From: Punica granatum
Lineage: Eukaryota > Streptophyta > Magnoliopsida > Myrtales > Lythraceae
DNA: 64,000 nt
Reading direction: 5' to 3'
Assembly (NCBI RefSeq): GCF_007655135.1
Contig: NC_045131.1
Location: forward strand, 15,236,001-15,300,000
How positions within the stretch are numbered: the stretch's first letter is position 1; every line of letters starts with the position of its first letter. Below the pieces are notes generated by a model, which saw nothing but the letters and a program-made list of their open reading frames with translations, made no database searches and was not told the DNA's origin. Of the stretch, positions 38,165 through 49,830 are shown one piece after another. A program made the translations under genes and the position numbers.

Positions 38165-38480
38165 TGCTATATTTGTTTACCAAATCAAATTTAATTTAAC
38201 TTAATTTTTTTTATTTTCATTTCAATTTAACAGCACAATCATTATTTTTTTTATTTTTTCTTCAAATTCTCTCTCATACTTATTCTTATTCTATATTACA
38301 ATTAAATTTTTAATACTAAATTGTCTTAACTATTCAACACTTTCTCCTCAATTTCAATATTTTTTTCTCAATTCAATAACACAATTATTACTTTTTTATT
38401 TTTTTCGTAAAATTCTCTTCCCAACTATTTTTGTCTTCATCTCCAAAAATCAAACGAAATTAAATTAAATCAAATTTAAC
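38165..38480. repeat. AT-rich MITE-like family, copy 2
   Basis: It shares TTCAATTTAACAGCACAATCATTA, TTAATACTAAATTGTCTTAAC and 'aacacaattattacttttttattttttt' words with the copies near 9650 and 52040. It lies just upstream of the XRCC4 relic. Confidence 0.5.
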
Positions 38481-38695
38481 TTCATTATCAAAATGCAATA
38501 TAATTTTTCCAATAAAGTTAATCTTAACAAGGCTGGCTCATTACATTTAAAAAAAAATATGGAAAATATTAGCGGGAGGGTTTTGACTCAAAAGTAAAAA
38601 ACGCAAAATATTTTCTGATTGAAATGGAAATCGGACAAAAAGCGAGGCGGGAATCCTTGTGTCTCTTTCAGAGCACATAAGCCAACAGCAAAGTA

Positions 38696-41049
38696 ATGGA
38701 GTCGCCGAGGCATTCATGCTTGAAGCTCGAGCTCCCAAATCCTACCGAGCCCGACAAGATTGAGCTGATTTTCATCAAGGCCACATGGTACGACATCCAC
38801 TTCGACCTCTCCATCATGAACAGCATCGACTCTTGGGTCTGCAAAGGTCAAATTTCATCCTACGCGCCTATTCGATTGACTCTCCTCATGAATCCTGAAA
38901 TTTTTCATCTCCAAGTTTCAACCCTTCGGGGTTTCGCATTCTGGGTTTTACATCATCGGAGGAAGAAGTGAGGGAACGAGCGGCTTAGTTGGACCAGCCA
39001 GTGGCAGATTACATTGAATTGGCTGAGCGGTACTTAGGGTTTCAGCAGCCGGTTCTGTGTACAAGTTCACCCACGCCGGAAACGGGCAGAGAAGAGTGTG
39101 TGCTTTCCTCCGGCGTCATCCCCATAAAAATTCTATTTAATTTTTCTAGGATAGTTGAATGTTTCTTACAGAGATTAATCAAATGTTGGGCTGTATGGAT
39201 GATTTGGTGAGATGATTTTGGGTCAAAAAGTTGACCTAGAATTGGGATAAATTTGGGAAAGAGATCCAGAGTTCGTGAAATTTCTTAGCTGATTGCATAG
39301 TGACTTCAACTCGTTTCGTAGTTGGGGTAAATTTTCTCGGACATTAACGTGCAATGGGAAGGAAGGGGGATGGAGGGAGTTGAAGGGCGCCAATAGAGCT
39401 GAGCTTCAGGTTGCATATTTTACAGGGATTAATTGATTTAGTCAAGATGGGCAGGAAATTGGGTGTATGATCCAAACTGATACTATCTTCATATGAATCA
39501 TTCCCTGCAGATGATATCCTTGAATACTTTTTCTTTCCAATCTTTGTATCTGTAGTAGATGAAAGAAATATCTTGTATTTTAAGATTGATATTTTGATAC
39601 ACTCAGGTTTTACCTTTGGGATTGTTTTATTAGATGACCTTGCCCTTTATCTACCTGATCTATCGAGTTTCGCAGTTGTCATGGACCTTCGAGAGGGAAG
39701 GGACAAAGCTGGAATGGCGATGGAAATGCCTACCTTCACCCAATCCTAAACAGACCAATTCAGGAATCTTGAACTTTCTTATGGATGCAAACATAAGGCT
39801 CAGTGTAAGCCTCCTCAGATTATAATTGGTTAAACATTATTAGTATAATCTTTTATATGGCTGCTTGGAGAAGGAATAAGTCATGAGTTTCACCTAAACT
39901 AACTCCTCTGGTTTGAAGTATCATTTGACTCACTGGGATCAAAGATAAAATGACTAAAAAGTAAAACTATAGCTTAACTGGTTCACACTACAATGAAACT
40001 CTTGAGTTTCTTATTTGATTGTTATCTATTAACAGGAAGAAGTTGTCAGAAAAACTAAATCATTTGAGAGGTTAAAAGTGGAAACTGAGAAATGCCTGGC
40101 ATGGAGTGAAAGTTTCAGCAATGAGAAGACAGAGTTTGAGTCTGCAATCTATGCAAAGGTGTTTTCTTCTTTCCTCTTTTGTCATGGGAATAAAGAATAT
40201 ATCCAAGCAAAGGTGCTTTTTGTTCTTCTGAGGTATATAGCTTCTGATAATTACGCACTCTTAAAGATATTAGAGCCTCATAAGTAATGTTTATCTTTTA
40301 CTATTAAAACTTTGTGCTTCTTGTAGTTTTTCACTCTAATAACTATATAATTATTTAGCCTGAAAGTTAGTTAAATGTGAAAGGACAATTAGTTTCCATA
40401 ATTCTGCAACTTTATCAAATGAAAATGTCTAAAGAATTATGTTTAGCTTATGGCTATAACTCATGTTTTCTACATGATGGATTGATTATATCTTCTTTGT
40501 GTTGAGGAGAACGGAAAAAAGGAAGAAAGAAAAAGAAACTAAAATGAGAGGAAGGGCTTGAAAATTCTGTTTGTTGGGTCAACCAAGCCAAATCAAATTG
40601 GTAATGTTGGGTTTTTCTTGTACAATCTGGTTCTGGTTATGTTATAATTCACTGATAATCCACGACTGAACTTATGGTACATGACGAAGACCGTCTAACT
40701 TTTTTCTAGCATATGATTGGAGCACTTGATGAATTGCATGTGAATATAATGAGCAACCTTTAGAATTACATTTCAGTCATGAAATTGACTTTGGGCTTGT
40801 TCTTGGATGTAGTTCCTTAGTGTCTTAAATTCGAAGAAAGGGAAACTAAGGGCGCTCTGGGAGCAACTTGTCAAGGCAGGTGGTAATGGTGGGAAATCAC
40901 CAGAAGAAGACGAGGAATCCACGGAAAAGATAAACCCTTTTGATGAGGGAAGTGACAGTGAGATAGAGATCGTAAAGAGTGGCACTGGGACATCAGAAGA
41001 TGTCCAGAAGGGTAAATCTCGTGGTCGGAAGAGGATTGCATTGAAATGA
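38696..41049 (+). pseudogene. XRCC4: XRCC4 (NHEJ ligase IV partner), inactivated in exon 2
   Basis: Five exons are recognisable: 38696-38846, 38954-39095, 39676-39804, 40036-40158 and 40813-41049, about 260 codons, which is the plant XRCC4 length. Exon 1 encodes the head domain start (HSCLKLELP…FIKATWYDIHFDLS…SWVC). Exon 2 keeps SEEEVRERAA, DQPVADYIELAERYLGFQQP and GSVYKFTHAGNGQRR. Exon 3 has LSWTFEREGTKLEWRWKC, exon 4 the coiled-coil part (EEVVRKTKSFERLKVE) and exon 5 the acidic, basic-ended tail. XRCC4 normally bridges and stimulates DNA ligase IV in end joining. Three lesions hit exon 2: the acceptor reads ACAT instead of ACAG at 38950-38953, the conserved Gln of AAQ is TAG (38986-38988), and one base is missing near 39050. 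The other exons are frame-perfect with good splice sites. This is either a recent pseudogene with a sister copy elsewhere or a damaged allele. Confidence 0.88.
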
Positions 41050-41630
41050 ATAGTTCTATAGACCAAGACTGCTTTTGCTTAGGTAGAACAAGCTTTCTTT
41101 CCCTTATATGTATAGAGACTTGTTCTTTCACATTGCTGATGGCGTTTTCTTGTAGATTCCTCATTTTTGTAATTTCACATATCTAATGTTCTTGATTGTA
41201 CAACATGGCCTGGCGTCCATTAGCAGTAGAAATGAAATTTTTGGATTATGGAAGGACTTATGATATGATTGTCCTGAAATTGCAAAATTTGACTACTATG
41301 GTAAATTTTCTAAAGTTGTGTTCGGTGGCGATTTAAGTTTATTTGCAATAACTTTGACACATCTAACTGCTTCAGGGAAGCTTTTATGGTCATTTCTCAT
41401 TATTCTTCCATTAACTTCCCAAGTCAACTTTACTTTTGGATGGATGGTAAGGTCTAAGAATTTCATGCAGTGATCTCTATCTTTTTCATGATGGTTTGTC
41501 TTCATCATCTTCTTCTTCTCGTTGCGCTTCCCTTCTCTAGAGATGTAAACTTGATCTTTGGACGTATTCCAACTAATCTTCTCCATTTTTCATTTCTTAG
41601 AAAGACAATCTTCGCTGTAGCTTGTGAAGG

Positions 41631-42700
41631 ATGGAGAGGAGAGAGATCATTTTCATCCCTTCACCAGGTATAACCCAACTTGTCCCTGCTGTGCAGCTTG
41701 CTAAACTCATCACTGGAAAGGATGAAGGATCGACTGCTGCTGCAATAGGTCTGCTGCTTTACCTCCAGACCCTCCGTGATGAGCAAGGCCGAGACGTTAC
41801 TGAGTTAAAAGGACTCAGTAGTCGAATTAGCTATCCCCAGCTGTGTCAACCCTGTCCCGACAAAGGTCCTTCCCTCTGTTGTAGTGCTCAAACGAGACTG
41901 ATCCAACATCTTGCTTGATCAGTTCAAACGGTTCAGCGAAACTGAAGGTATTGTCGTGAATACGTTCTTGGAATTAGAATCACATGCAGTCAGCTCCATT
42001 GCGAGAGACAGGAACTCAGAAATGTACACCGTGGGGCCAATATTGGACTTGAAAGGAGATGCCCGCATCAGATCATGCTGTGCTCAGCTTCATGAGGAGC
42101 TGATAGCGTGGTTTACCAACCCATATCATCAGTCATGTTCCCCCCATGGGCAGCTTCGAGGAGGACCAGAGAGAGAGCCCGGGCTCTGGAGCGAGGCCGG
42201 CACTGGTTTCTGTGGTCCTTACACCAGCCACCGCCCAAGGGAAAGGGAAAGATGGAGTACCCTAGTGACTATGCGAACCTCGAGCATGCCCTGCCAGAAG
42301 GATTACTGGATTAGACAGCTCCGATTAGGATGCTGATGGGGGCCCCCATAGGTGGCAGCATTGGTGCACCCAGCAGTCGGAGGTTTTTGTCGCCCTAAGG
42401 GTGGAACTCCATACTGGAGAGTCTCTGGTTCGGGGTTCCAATTGCTGCGTGGCCCATGTACTCAGAGCAACAGTTCAATGGGTTCGAAATGCACTCAGAG
42501 AGCTCGGGGTTGGAATCGAGGTGAAGAAGGATTACAGGAGAGATGTTGCAGGTGAGCAGGATGTGATTGTGGTCTCGTTGGAACAGATAAAGCTATTGAG
42601 GTTCTGATGGAGACCAAGACTGGGGAGGAGTTGAGGAAGAAGGTGAAGGAGATGAAGAAGTGCAGGGTAGCTATTAAGGTTCGTCCTATTGTGCATTGAG
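41631..42700 (+). pseudogene. UGT71-like UDP-glycosyltransferase relic
   Basis: It starts MERREIIFIPSPGITQLVPA, where active enzymes have PGIGHL, so the catalytic His is replaced. After about 30 residues it jumps to LLLYLQTLRDEQGRD, a deletion of roughly 125 residues. In shifting frames follow AIPSCVNPVPTKVLPSVVV, then SETEGIVVNTFLELESHAVS, MYTVGPILDL, a shortened PPSSVMF…GSFEE region, RHWFLWSL…PPPKGKGKMEYPSDYANLEH and QVAALVHPAVGGF. The sugar-donor PSPG box is broken at HCGWNS, followed by [33 protein letters not shown] and VKEMKKCRVAI. At least three frameshifts and stops are evident. The original enzyme would have glucosylated a small molecule in the cytosol. Confidence 0.85.
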
Positions 42701-43522
42701 TAAACTTGTTATCGAGCTGTTGGAGAATTGATGAATAAACCCTTTTTTAGCCCTCGTGAATTAAATCCAGTAGGGAGAATACATAGACGAGATCCATTAG
42801 ATCGCACTTATTACTCAAGTGTGGAAATTCCAAAAGGCAGAAGAGTTGGCCAACTCTGCTTCACAAAATATTAGGCTGCAGGCAAAACCTCTACTATTAC
42901 TGCAACATATGAAATGCAACAGAAGATATGTATACTGATATTGTATATGCCTATCGGTACATTATGATCACCAGCATGACAATCCGACCGAGAGGAAGCA
43001 AAGAGAAAACAGTACCAAAGAAAATGCAAATATTACAAGATCCCTGCACGGGATGGGTTCCATCATTAATTATAAGTAGCAAAGAAAGTATATACAAGAT
43101 CAAAGTTTCACGAACTTGAGTCCCTCAAATGAACTTATACTTCTCCTAGATTGATCTCCAAGAATCACTTAGCCGTGGTGGATCTTCAAGCATTTCAACT
43201 TTGATAAACTTGTTTCGAATTTGGATGTGAATTTAGACTGCAGGTTAAGCATGAAACATCTAATCTTCAGTATAAAGATCAACTTGGCCAAACATGTCAT
43301 CTTTGCTACTCCGAATAAGAAAGGACAATAACTAAAGGTATTAAGACAATAACTATATTAATACCTTTGAATAGGCTGAGAACACTTTCACGAAATCAAG
43401 CCTCTCAAATTAAACAGTTCTCCTAGTTTGGTCTCCAAAGAATAATCAGGCATGTCGGATCTTCGAATGGATAATCCTAGAGAAACTTGCTTCATACTGG
43501 GACGAGATTTCGGCCTGTAACT
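42701..43522. other. Tail-to-tail spacer with duplicated 3' flank of the kinase gene
   Basis: Two diverged direct copies, 43104-43245 and 43382-43520, share TTTCACGAA, CTCTCAAAT, TTCTCCTAG, TGGTCTCCAA, GTCGGATCTTC and AAACTTG words. The second runs into the last codons of the receptor-kinase relic, so its 3' flank was tandemly duplicated. No gene seen. Confidence 0.5.
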
Positions 43523-43812
43523 TCAGCACGAAAATGCTATATCTAGGACAGAGATCAAATCAGTCATAAATTCATCCTTGGGATATGGAATACGTCGGTC
43601 CAATATCTCCTTGAGGTGCATATGGTAAACACTACTAAGAGAGGATGATATGAAATCCCCCGGATGTCTTCCCATGATTAACTCCAGGGTTACGACTCCA
43701 AAACTGTAGACATCGCACTTCTCGTTTACCTCCATGGTGTATGCGAGCTCTACCAAAAGAAGAAAGATGGACTTATGAAAAACTTGGGCCACCTATTTCA
43801 TTTGAAGTAATA

Positions 43813-45820
43813 GAAACTAGGCGAAAACTCGCGGGTTGCACAAGAAAGATTTTTAACATTAAGTGAATTTTAATATTTTTAAATAAATTATTCTGAAGAA
43901 CTGTTCCTAAATAATTACTCAATCTAGATAACTATCTTAAGAAAGTAAAGCAATTGAAAAGTATATATATATACTTTTCAATTGGAAAATAATTAGATGA
44001 AAACGAGAAAGAAATTGGTTTGTTTTTCAAGCATCGAAAACAAAAACAATCTGAGATAATTATTTTAAGAAAGTAAAATAACTGAATAAGTAATTATCAA
44101 GATACTTATATGCATCCTAGGAAAGAAAATTATTTCCTCCATGATTATAAGGAAATATTATGACCTGAAATTGATAATTTCAATTCGATGATATGGTAGC
44201 AATTGAAGATGTAATCTAAGATAACTGTATTAGGAAACCAAAAAACAATAGAGTAAACAATTATACAGTATAATCATCTCTTAAAGAAACAATTGACTCT
44301 TTCTTTAATCACCATGATAAAATTCTACTGTGAAAATTGTTAATTTCAATATTATGTAGTGTATAAATAGACTACAATATGTAAGACCATAAAATGTTAA
44401 TTAGTTTTATCTATTAACATGTTTATTCGACATAGTGTACTGTATGTATCGAAAATAATTATATAATGAATTATTAAGAAAATCAAATATCTACTGTATC
44501 ATTTGCATATGGGGGAAATTTTTGGAGAAAGTCTAAAAGAAATTTAAATAGTTTTTAAATTCTCAAGATGAAAGTAAATGTTAATGGATCACTGATGCAA
44601 AAGCTATTGTGAAAAATAAATATAAGAAAAATCTAATTTGTCCAAAAAATCTAACTTCAAAATTTTTTTTTCTTGATTCTAAAGAAAAAGTATTATCCTA
44701 CAAAGGAAAATTGAAGAATTACAAACTATGTAGTAGATCTCTTAGTGAAAATTAAAAGTCGGTTAATAAAGAGTGGTGTGGACATAATGAAATATGTTTT
44801 GTTTTGCAAATCTGTAAAGTTTGACGAATAAAAGAATGGAAAAAGATCTGAAGTACTCACCAAGTATCATCAATGTTAAACATAAGTAAGAAAAAGTATT
44901 GCACAATTATGAATCTTTAAATAAAATTTAAAAATTAAAGAGAATGACAATGGAAAAGAAACCTTCGATAGATACAAATTACATGCATTAGCGGATAATA
45001 ATAACACTTAGACAAAAATTCGCCTATTCATATTCAATAAATGAAGGTAGAATGGAGGTCATATATATATATATATATAACCAAAGCAGGAGAATCCAAG
45101 TACAATAAAAGGAAACATAATATTTTAAACACTATAAGAATATCCACTTAATAATTAAAAAATGAGAATATATACATGTATTATGTTTAAATAAAGAATA
45201 TATTTTAGAGACACTAAGATATATGTATATATTATATAGAAATATATTAAGATACTGTGTTGGGAATATATTAGATAGTATATTACGTAGAGATATATAG
45301 TGACATTCTTTAGATTATCTTAAATATCTTGATATAATGTAATTATGGCTTATAAGTTTTTTAAACATTGACATGCCTTTTTGAACTATGATGAATACCT
45401 CCTAACTTTTAATTGGAATAAAATAATATTACTTGAATATATATCACTTATTTAAATTATTTCGAATATTAGCTAGTTTGCTTAATTAAAAGGTTTACAT
45501 GTTTAGGTTAAATATCTAAAAACTTCCTTAGTATTATATGATGACGTGCCAATGCAGTATGTTGTATAGATAATCTACATGTTGCGCGATGTATATAAAT
45601 GTATATAGTCTGCTATATATTTTGTTGGGCTATATGCATATAATCTATATATTCTACTGCATAATTGATAATAAAAGAATATAAAAATTTTCTTAATCCA
45701 TAAGTGATAACGTGGCAAAATGAGAGAGTTCCGTTTTATAATTTTGATGATGTGCTGGCGTGAGAATTTAGTTGGAGACTTTGTTTTAATATAAATATAG
45801 ATATATAGATATAGATTGTT
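43813..45820. repeat. 2-kb repeat filling receptor-kinase intron 2
   Basis: Intron 2 spans 45848-43750, and almost all of it is one AT-rich insert. The head is ACTAGGCGAAAACTCGCGGG near 43816 and the tail is TATAAATATAGATATATAGATATAGATTG near 45790-45820. This is the same type of head and tail pairing as at 18248-19527. The interior has a (TA)n run (45062-45079) and no open frame. Confidence 0.5.
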
Positions 45821-47877
45821 TCACAATTATTCGAGAAAGAGTCCTTACCTGGAGCGGCATATCCAAATGTGCCAGCAAATGAAGTCCAGTTTGATGAATC
45901 TGGTTTCATAAATCTTGCTGTTCCGAAGTCCGAGACATGGGCCTCATACTCCACATCGAGAAGAATATTTTTGCTGGAAACATCGCAGTGAATTATAGGC
46001 GGAGAACAGTCATGGTGCATGTAGCACAGTGCATCTGCCACTCCTCTTGCCACATTCCTGCGCTCGAGCCACCCAAACCCTGCCGCAGTCTCATGGTTGC
46101 TCAAAAGATTTTCTAGGCTCCCACCTTCCAAGTACTCGTACACAAGAAATGAATGCCTCGGCGATAAGCAAAAGCCATATAGTTTGACAATGTTACGGTG
46201 TCGGATCTCTGTCAAAGCTCGAATTTCGCTCCTGAAAGCCTTTTGCCGTGATATCTCTGTGGCCAATGAGGTATGAAAAAACAGCATCATCAAAAGAGAA
46301 ATAGCTTTCTTCATGCTTCGACAGGTTTCTAAGAATTATTAATTGTTTCATAAGTCTGTAACAAAGGGTTTCTTCCCTGAGCACTTAAAAGTTTTACCGA
46401 TTTTTGATAATTCATACCCTGAACTATTTGTGAAATATTAAGAGAATTTTTATTTTGATAACTCACCAGTAGTGCCAACTATGTCTCCGTCTGGCAAAAT
46501 ATGGAATTTTTTCACCGCAACAATCTGATCGGTCGACAACCTTGCCTTGTAAACACTCCCGTATGCTCCAGACCCAATGCAGTACTTTGAGTCGAATTCC
46601 TCGGTGGCTTCAATGATGTTCTCGTACATTATTACTCCATCATAGCTCCATATTGCAAACAAATTCTCATTGGTAGAGACCAATTGGTCCTTCGCATTTC
46701 TTTTGGTCCGACCAATCATAGTGTACCAAAATCCAAAAGTGACCATAAAAAGAAGCAAAATAGCAATTATAGGGAGCAAAATCACCAACAACTTTCCATC
46801 TCCCTTCTCCAAGGGACATGGCTTAAGACCCACAATTCCTCCGCATAAGCCTTTATTACCTCTCACAACATCGATCGAAGCGTTACGGAAGGCTGTAATA
46901 TTGGGTATCGGACCCTCCAACTGGTTATAGGAGACATCAACTGTTTTCAAGCCTGTCATATCATTGAAAGTTGATGGAATCTCGCCAGATAGATTGTTGT
47001 GTGAGAGGTTTAGGGTCTCTAAACTCTGCAACCGCCCAAACTGCTCTGGTATTTCTCCAACCAAGGAGTTTCCGTTGAGATCGAGGATTTCTAGAGAGCG
47101 TATACTGCCTATCTCGACGGGAATACTGTCATGCAATTCATTCCCACTTAAGTTCAAGGACAACAGGTCGATGCAGTTCCCAAGTTGCTTAGGGATGGGG
47201 CCCACTAGTCTGTTCTTAGAGAGGCTAAGCTTTTGCAAAGTGAAAATCGTCCCAATCTCAGGAGGAATGCTTCCCGTGAGTTCGTTATTCTCCAATGAAA
47301 GTTCAAAAAGTTCCTTCAGTTTTGCAAGGCTTTTTGTTATTCCCCCAGAAAGATGATTTGTCGAGAGGTCGAGGACGTTAAGCTTTTTCATGTTTCCAAG
47401 CTCACAAGGTAAAGCCCCAGAGATTTTGTTGTCGGAGATTCTCAAGAGGGTCAAATTGTTGTATTGCCCAATTCTTACTGGGAGCATTCCGTGGAGCTCA
47501 TTATAACTCAAATCAAGATAATTTAGATTCGGGTATGTGCCAAGGGCATCTGATATGTCTCCAGTGAGTTGGTTGTAATCAAGCCTGATTCTAAATAGAG
47601 TTGAGCAATTCTTCAAGCTTCGTGGAATGGGCCCAGTGAAGAAGTTAGAAGCCACAGAAATATTTATAAGCACACCACCCTAGCATACATCGGGAGGTAG
47701 GTTGCCAATGAAATTATTATAACCCAACTGCAGATTCGTTAACTGCGTGAGATTGTTCATTTCTATGGGAAGAGAGCCACTGAACTGATTCTGGTTCAAA
47801 TGTAACTGCTCAAGCTTACTCAAGTTGCCAATGGTAGAAGGAATATGGCCAGAGAGCTTGGTCTCAAACAGATCTAA

Positions 47878-49029
47878 ATTAGTGAGTAATTCTAGCCTCC
47901 CGATTTCTCTTGGAATTGAGCCACATAACAGATTCGTGAACAAATGTAACACATTAAGCTTACTCCAGTTGCCAATGGTAGAAGGAATATGGCCAGAGAG
48001 CTTGTTCTTAGAAAGATCTAAATCAGTGAGTGATTCCAGACTCCCGATTTCTCTTGGAATTGAGCCACTGAACATATTCGTGAACAAATGTAGCACATTA
48101 AGCTTACTCAAGTTGCCAATGGTAGAAGGAATATGGCCAGAGAGCTTGTTCTCAGAAAGATCTAAATCAGTGAGTGATTCGAGTTTCCCGATTTCTCTTG
48201 GAACTGATCCATTGAGCTGATTCTTGTACAAACGTAAATAATTAAGCTTACTCAATTTGCCAACGGTGGAAGGAATATGGCCAGAGAGCTTGTTATCATA
48301 AAGAGCTAAATCAGTGAGTGATTCCAGCCTCCCGATTTCTCTTGGAATTGAGCCACTGAACAGATTTGTGAACAAATGTAGCACATTAAGCTTACTCAAG
48401 TTGCCAATGGTAGAAGGAATATGGCCAGAGAGCTTGTTCTTAGAAAGATCTAAATCAGTGAGTGATTCCATCCTCTCGATTTCTCTTGGGATTGAGTCAC
48501 TGAACAGATTCGTGAACAAATGTAGCACATTAAGCTTACTCAAGTTGCCAATGGTAGAAGGAATATGGCTAGAGAGCTTGTTCTCAGAAAGATCTAAATC
48601 AGTGAGTGATTCCAGTCTTCCGATTTCTCTTGGAATTGAGCCACTGAACAAATTCGTGAACAAATGTAGCACATTAAGCTTACTAAAGTTGCCAATGGTA
48701 GAAGGAATATGGCCCGAGAGCATGTTCTCAGAAAGATCTAAATCAATGAGTGATTTGAGCTTCCCGATTTCCCTTGGAATTGAGCCATTGAGCTGATTCT
48801 TGTACAAATATAACAACTCAAGCTTACTCAAGTTGCCAGTGGTAGAAGGAATTTGGCCAGAGAGTTTGTTCTCACTGAGGCCTAACTCAGTAAGTGATTT
48901 GAGCTTCCCGATTTCCCTTGGAATTGAGCCATTGAGCTGATTCTCATACAAACGTAAATAATTAAGCTTACTCAAGTTGCCTATGGCAGAAGGAATATGG
49001 CTAGAGAGTTTGTTCTCATAAAGTGATAA
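47878..49029 (-). repeat. Eight tandem 144-bp LRR-dyad units
   Basis: The plus-strand phrase CGATTTC(T/C)CTTGGAA starts at 47901, 48045, 48189, 48333, 48477, 48621, 48765 and 48909, exactly 144 bp apart each time, with no indels. Each unit encodes two 24-residue LRRs, of the types LSGHIPSTIGNLSKLNVLHL and FSGSIPREIGRLESLTDLDL. Units differ at only a few residues, so the array expanded recently or is being homogenised. Confidence 0.95.
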
Positions 49030-49820
49030 GTTGGTTAAATTGCCCAACTTTCCGAGTGAATCAGGAATTGAACCTACAAGTTCATTGTGAAACAAACATA
49101 GCTCCGATAAGCTGCTCATGTTCCCAATTGAAGAAGGAATAGTGCCGGCGAGCTGGTTGTATCCTAAGTAGAGAATTCGAAGAGATCTCAAAAGACCAAA
49201 TTCTCTTGGCAAGCTTCCCTCAAGATTGTTGTCGAAAAAACTGACATAAGACAAGTTGGCGATGTTTGCTATGCTGGGTGGGATATTACCTGAAAGGTGA
49301 TTTTGGGACAAGTCGAGGTGATTGAGCTTGGAAAGGTTACCAATACTCGAAGGGATGGTTCCGGACATAGAAATATTGGCTAGTACCAGAGTGGTCAAGT
49401 CGGGGAAGGAGGAAAAGTCGAAGTTTCGGAGCGTACCGTAGAGGTCATAGCCAGAGATGTTCAAGCTCACGATTCTCCGAGAACTATCGCATGATATCCC
49501 CACCCAGCTGGAGGACGGGATGGTAGCATTCCACGAGGACAAGAGAGGCAGGCCTTGGCCTTTGAGACTGGCTTTCCATTTCAAGAGTGCCTCCACCTCA
49601 CCCCTGGCGGCGGTTCGATCATAATTTCCGATGAAACTACTGCTAGCGGTGAGATAAGAATGTCCGACAAGAGGATGAGAAGTTGCGAGCACGGAAATGA
49701 GGGCCAGGATGGCACGTAGTAGAAGAATGGGTAGTGGTGACATGATGACTGAGCTTGGATGTATGTACTAAGGAAAATGGCATATGTGGGGGTGGAATTT
49801 CAAGAGCGCAAAGCAAACAT

Positions 49821-49830
49821 ACTTATAGGG
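49821..49830 (-). promoter_or_regulatory. TATA box of the receptor-kinase relic
   Basis: On the minus strand CCCTATAAGT lies about 80 bp before the ATG at 49743. The duplicated flank at 56.5 kb keeps it as CCCTATATAAG, so this core promoter block was copied along with its surroundings. Confidence 0.6.

Larger units (their letters stand above)
43523..49743 (-). pseudogene. MIK2-like LRR receptor kinase with one internal stop and truncated kinase
   Basis: Three exons: 49743-46467, 46256-45849 and 43749-43523. Phases agree throughout (about 1,303 codons). A signal peptide (ILLLRAILALISVLATS) is followed by the LRR N-cap (EVEALLKWKASLKGQ…SSWNA…WVGISCD) and more than 20 LRRs. The TAG at 47682-47680 follows PPDVC, where relatives have Leu (TTG), before GGVLINIS. 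Beyond it are more LRRs, a membrane segment (LLVILLPIIAILLLFMVTFG), the Gly loop GSGAYGSVYKA with VAVKK, the loop HCDVSSKNILLD (HCD instead of HRD, so non-RD) and DFGTARF. Exon 3 ([20 protein letters not shown]) stops after VLDIAFSC, about 60 residues before the normal end. Relatives (MIK2/MDIS1-interacting kinases) perceive peptides at the plasma membrane. The TAG would leave a 687-residue LRR ectodomain without a membrane anchor; whether that is made is unknown. Confidence 0.9.

Noticed and set aside
38696..41049. XRCC4 as an intact gene with an unusual exon 2
   Set aside because: Skipping exon 2 would shift the frame, and the exon has a lost acceptor, an internal stop and a missing base at once.
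47825..48796. Long open frames on the plus strand opposite the LRR array, reading MVEGIWPESL repeats
   Set aside because: They are antisense shadows of the 144-bp LRR units; periodic open frames are expected opposite a repeat with biased codons.
47878..49029. CRISPR-like regular repeats
   Set aside because: The 144-bp periodicity comes from LRR coding units without spacers, in a plant gene.
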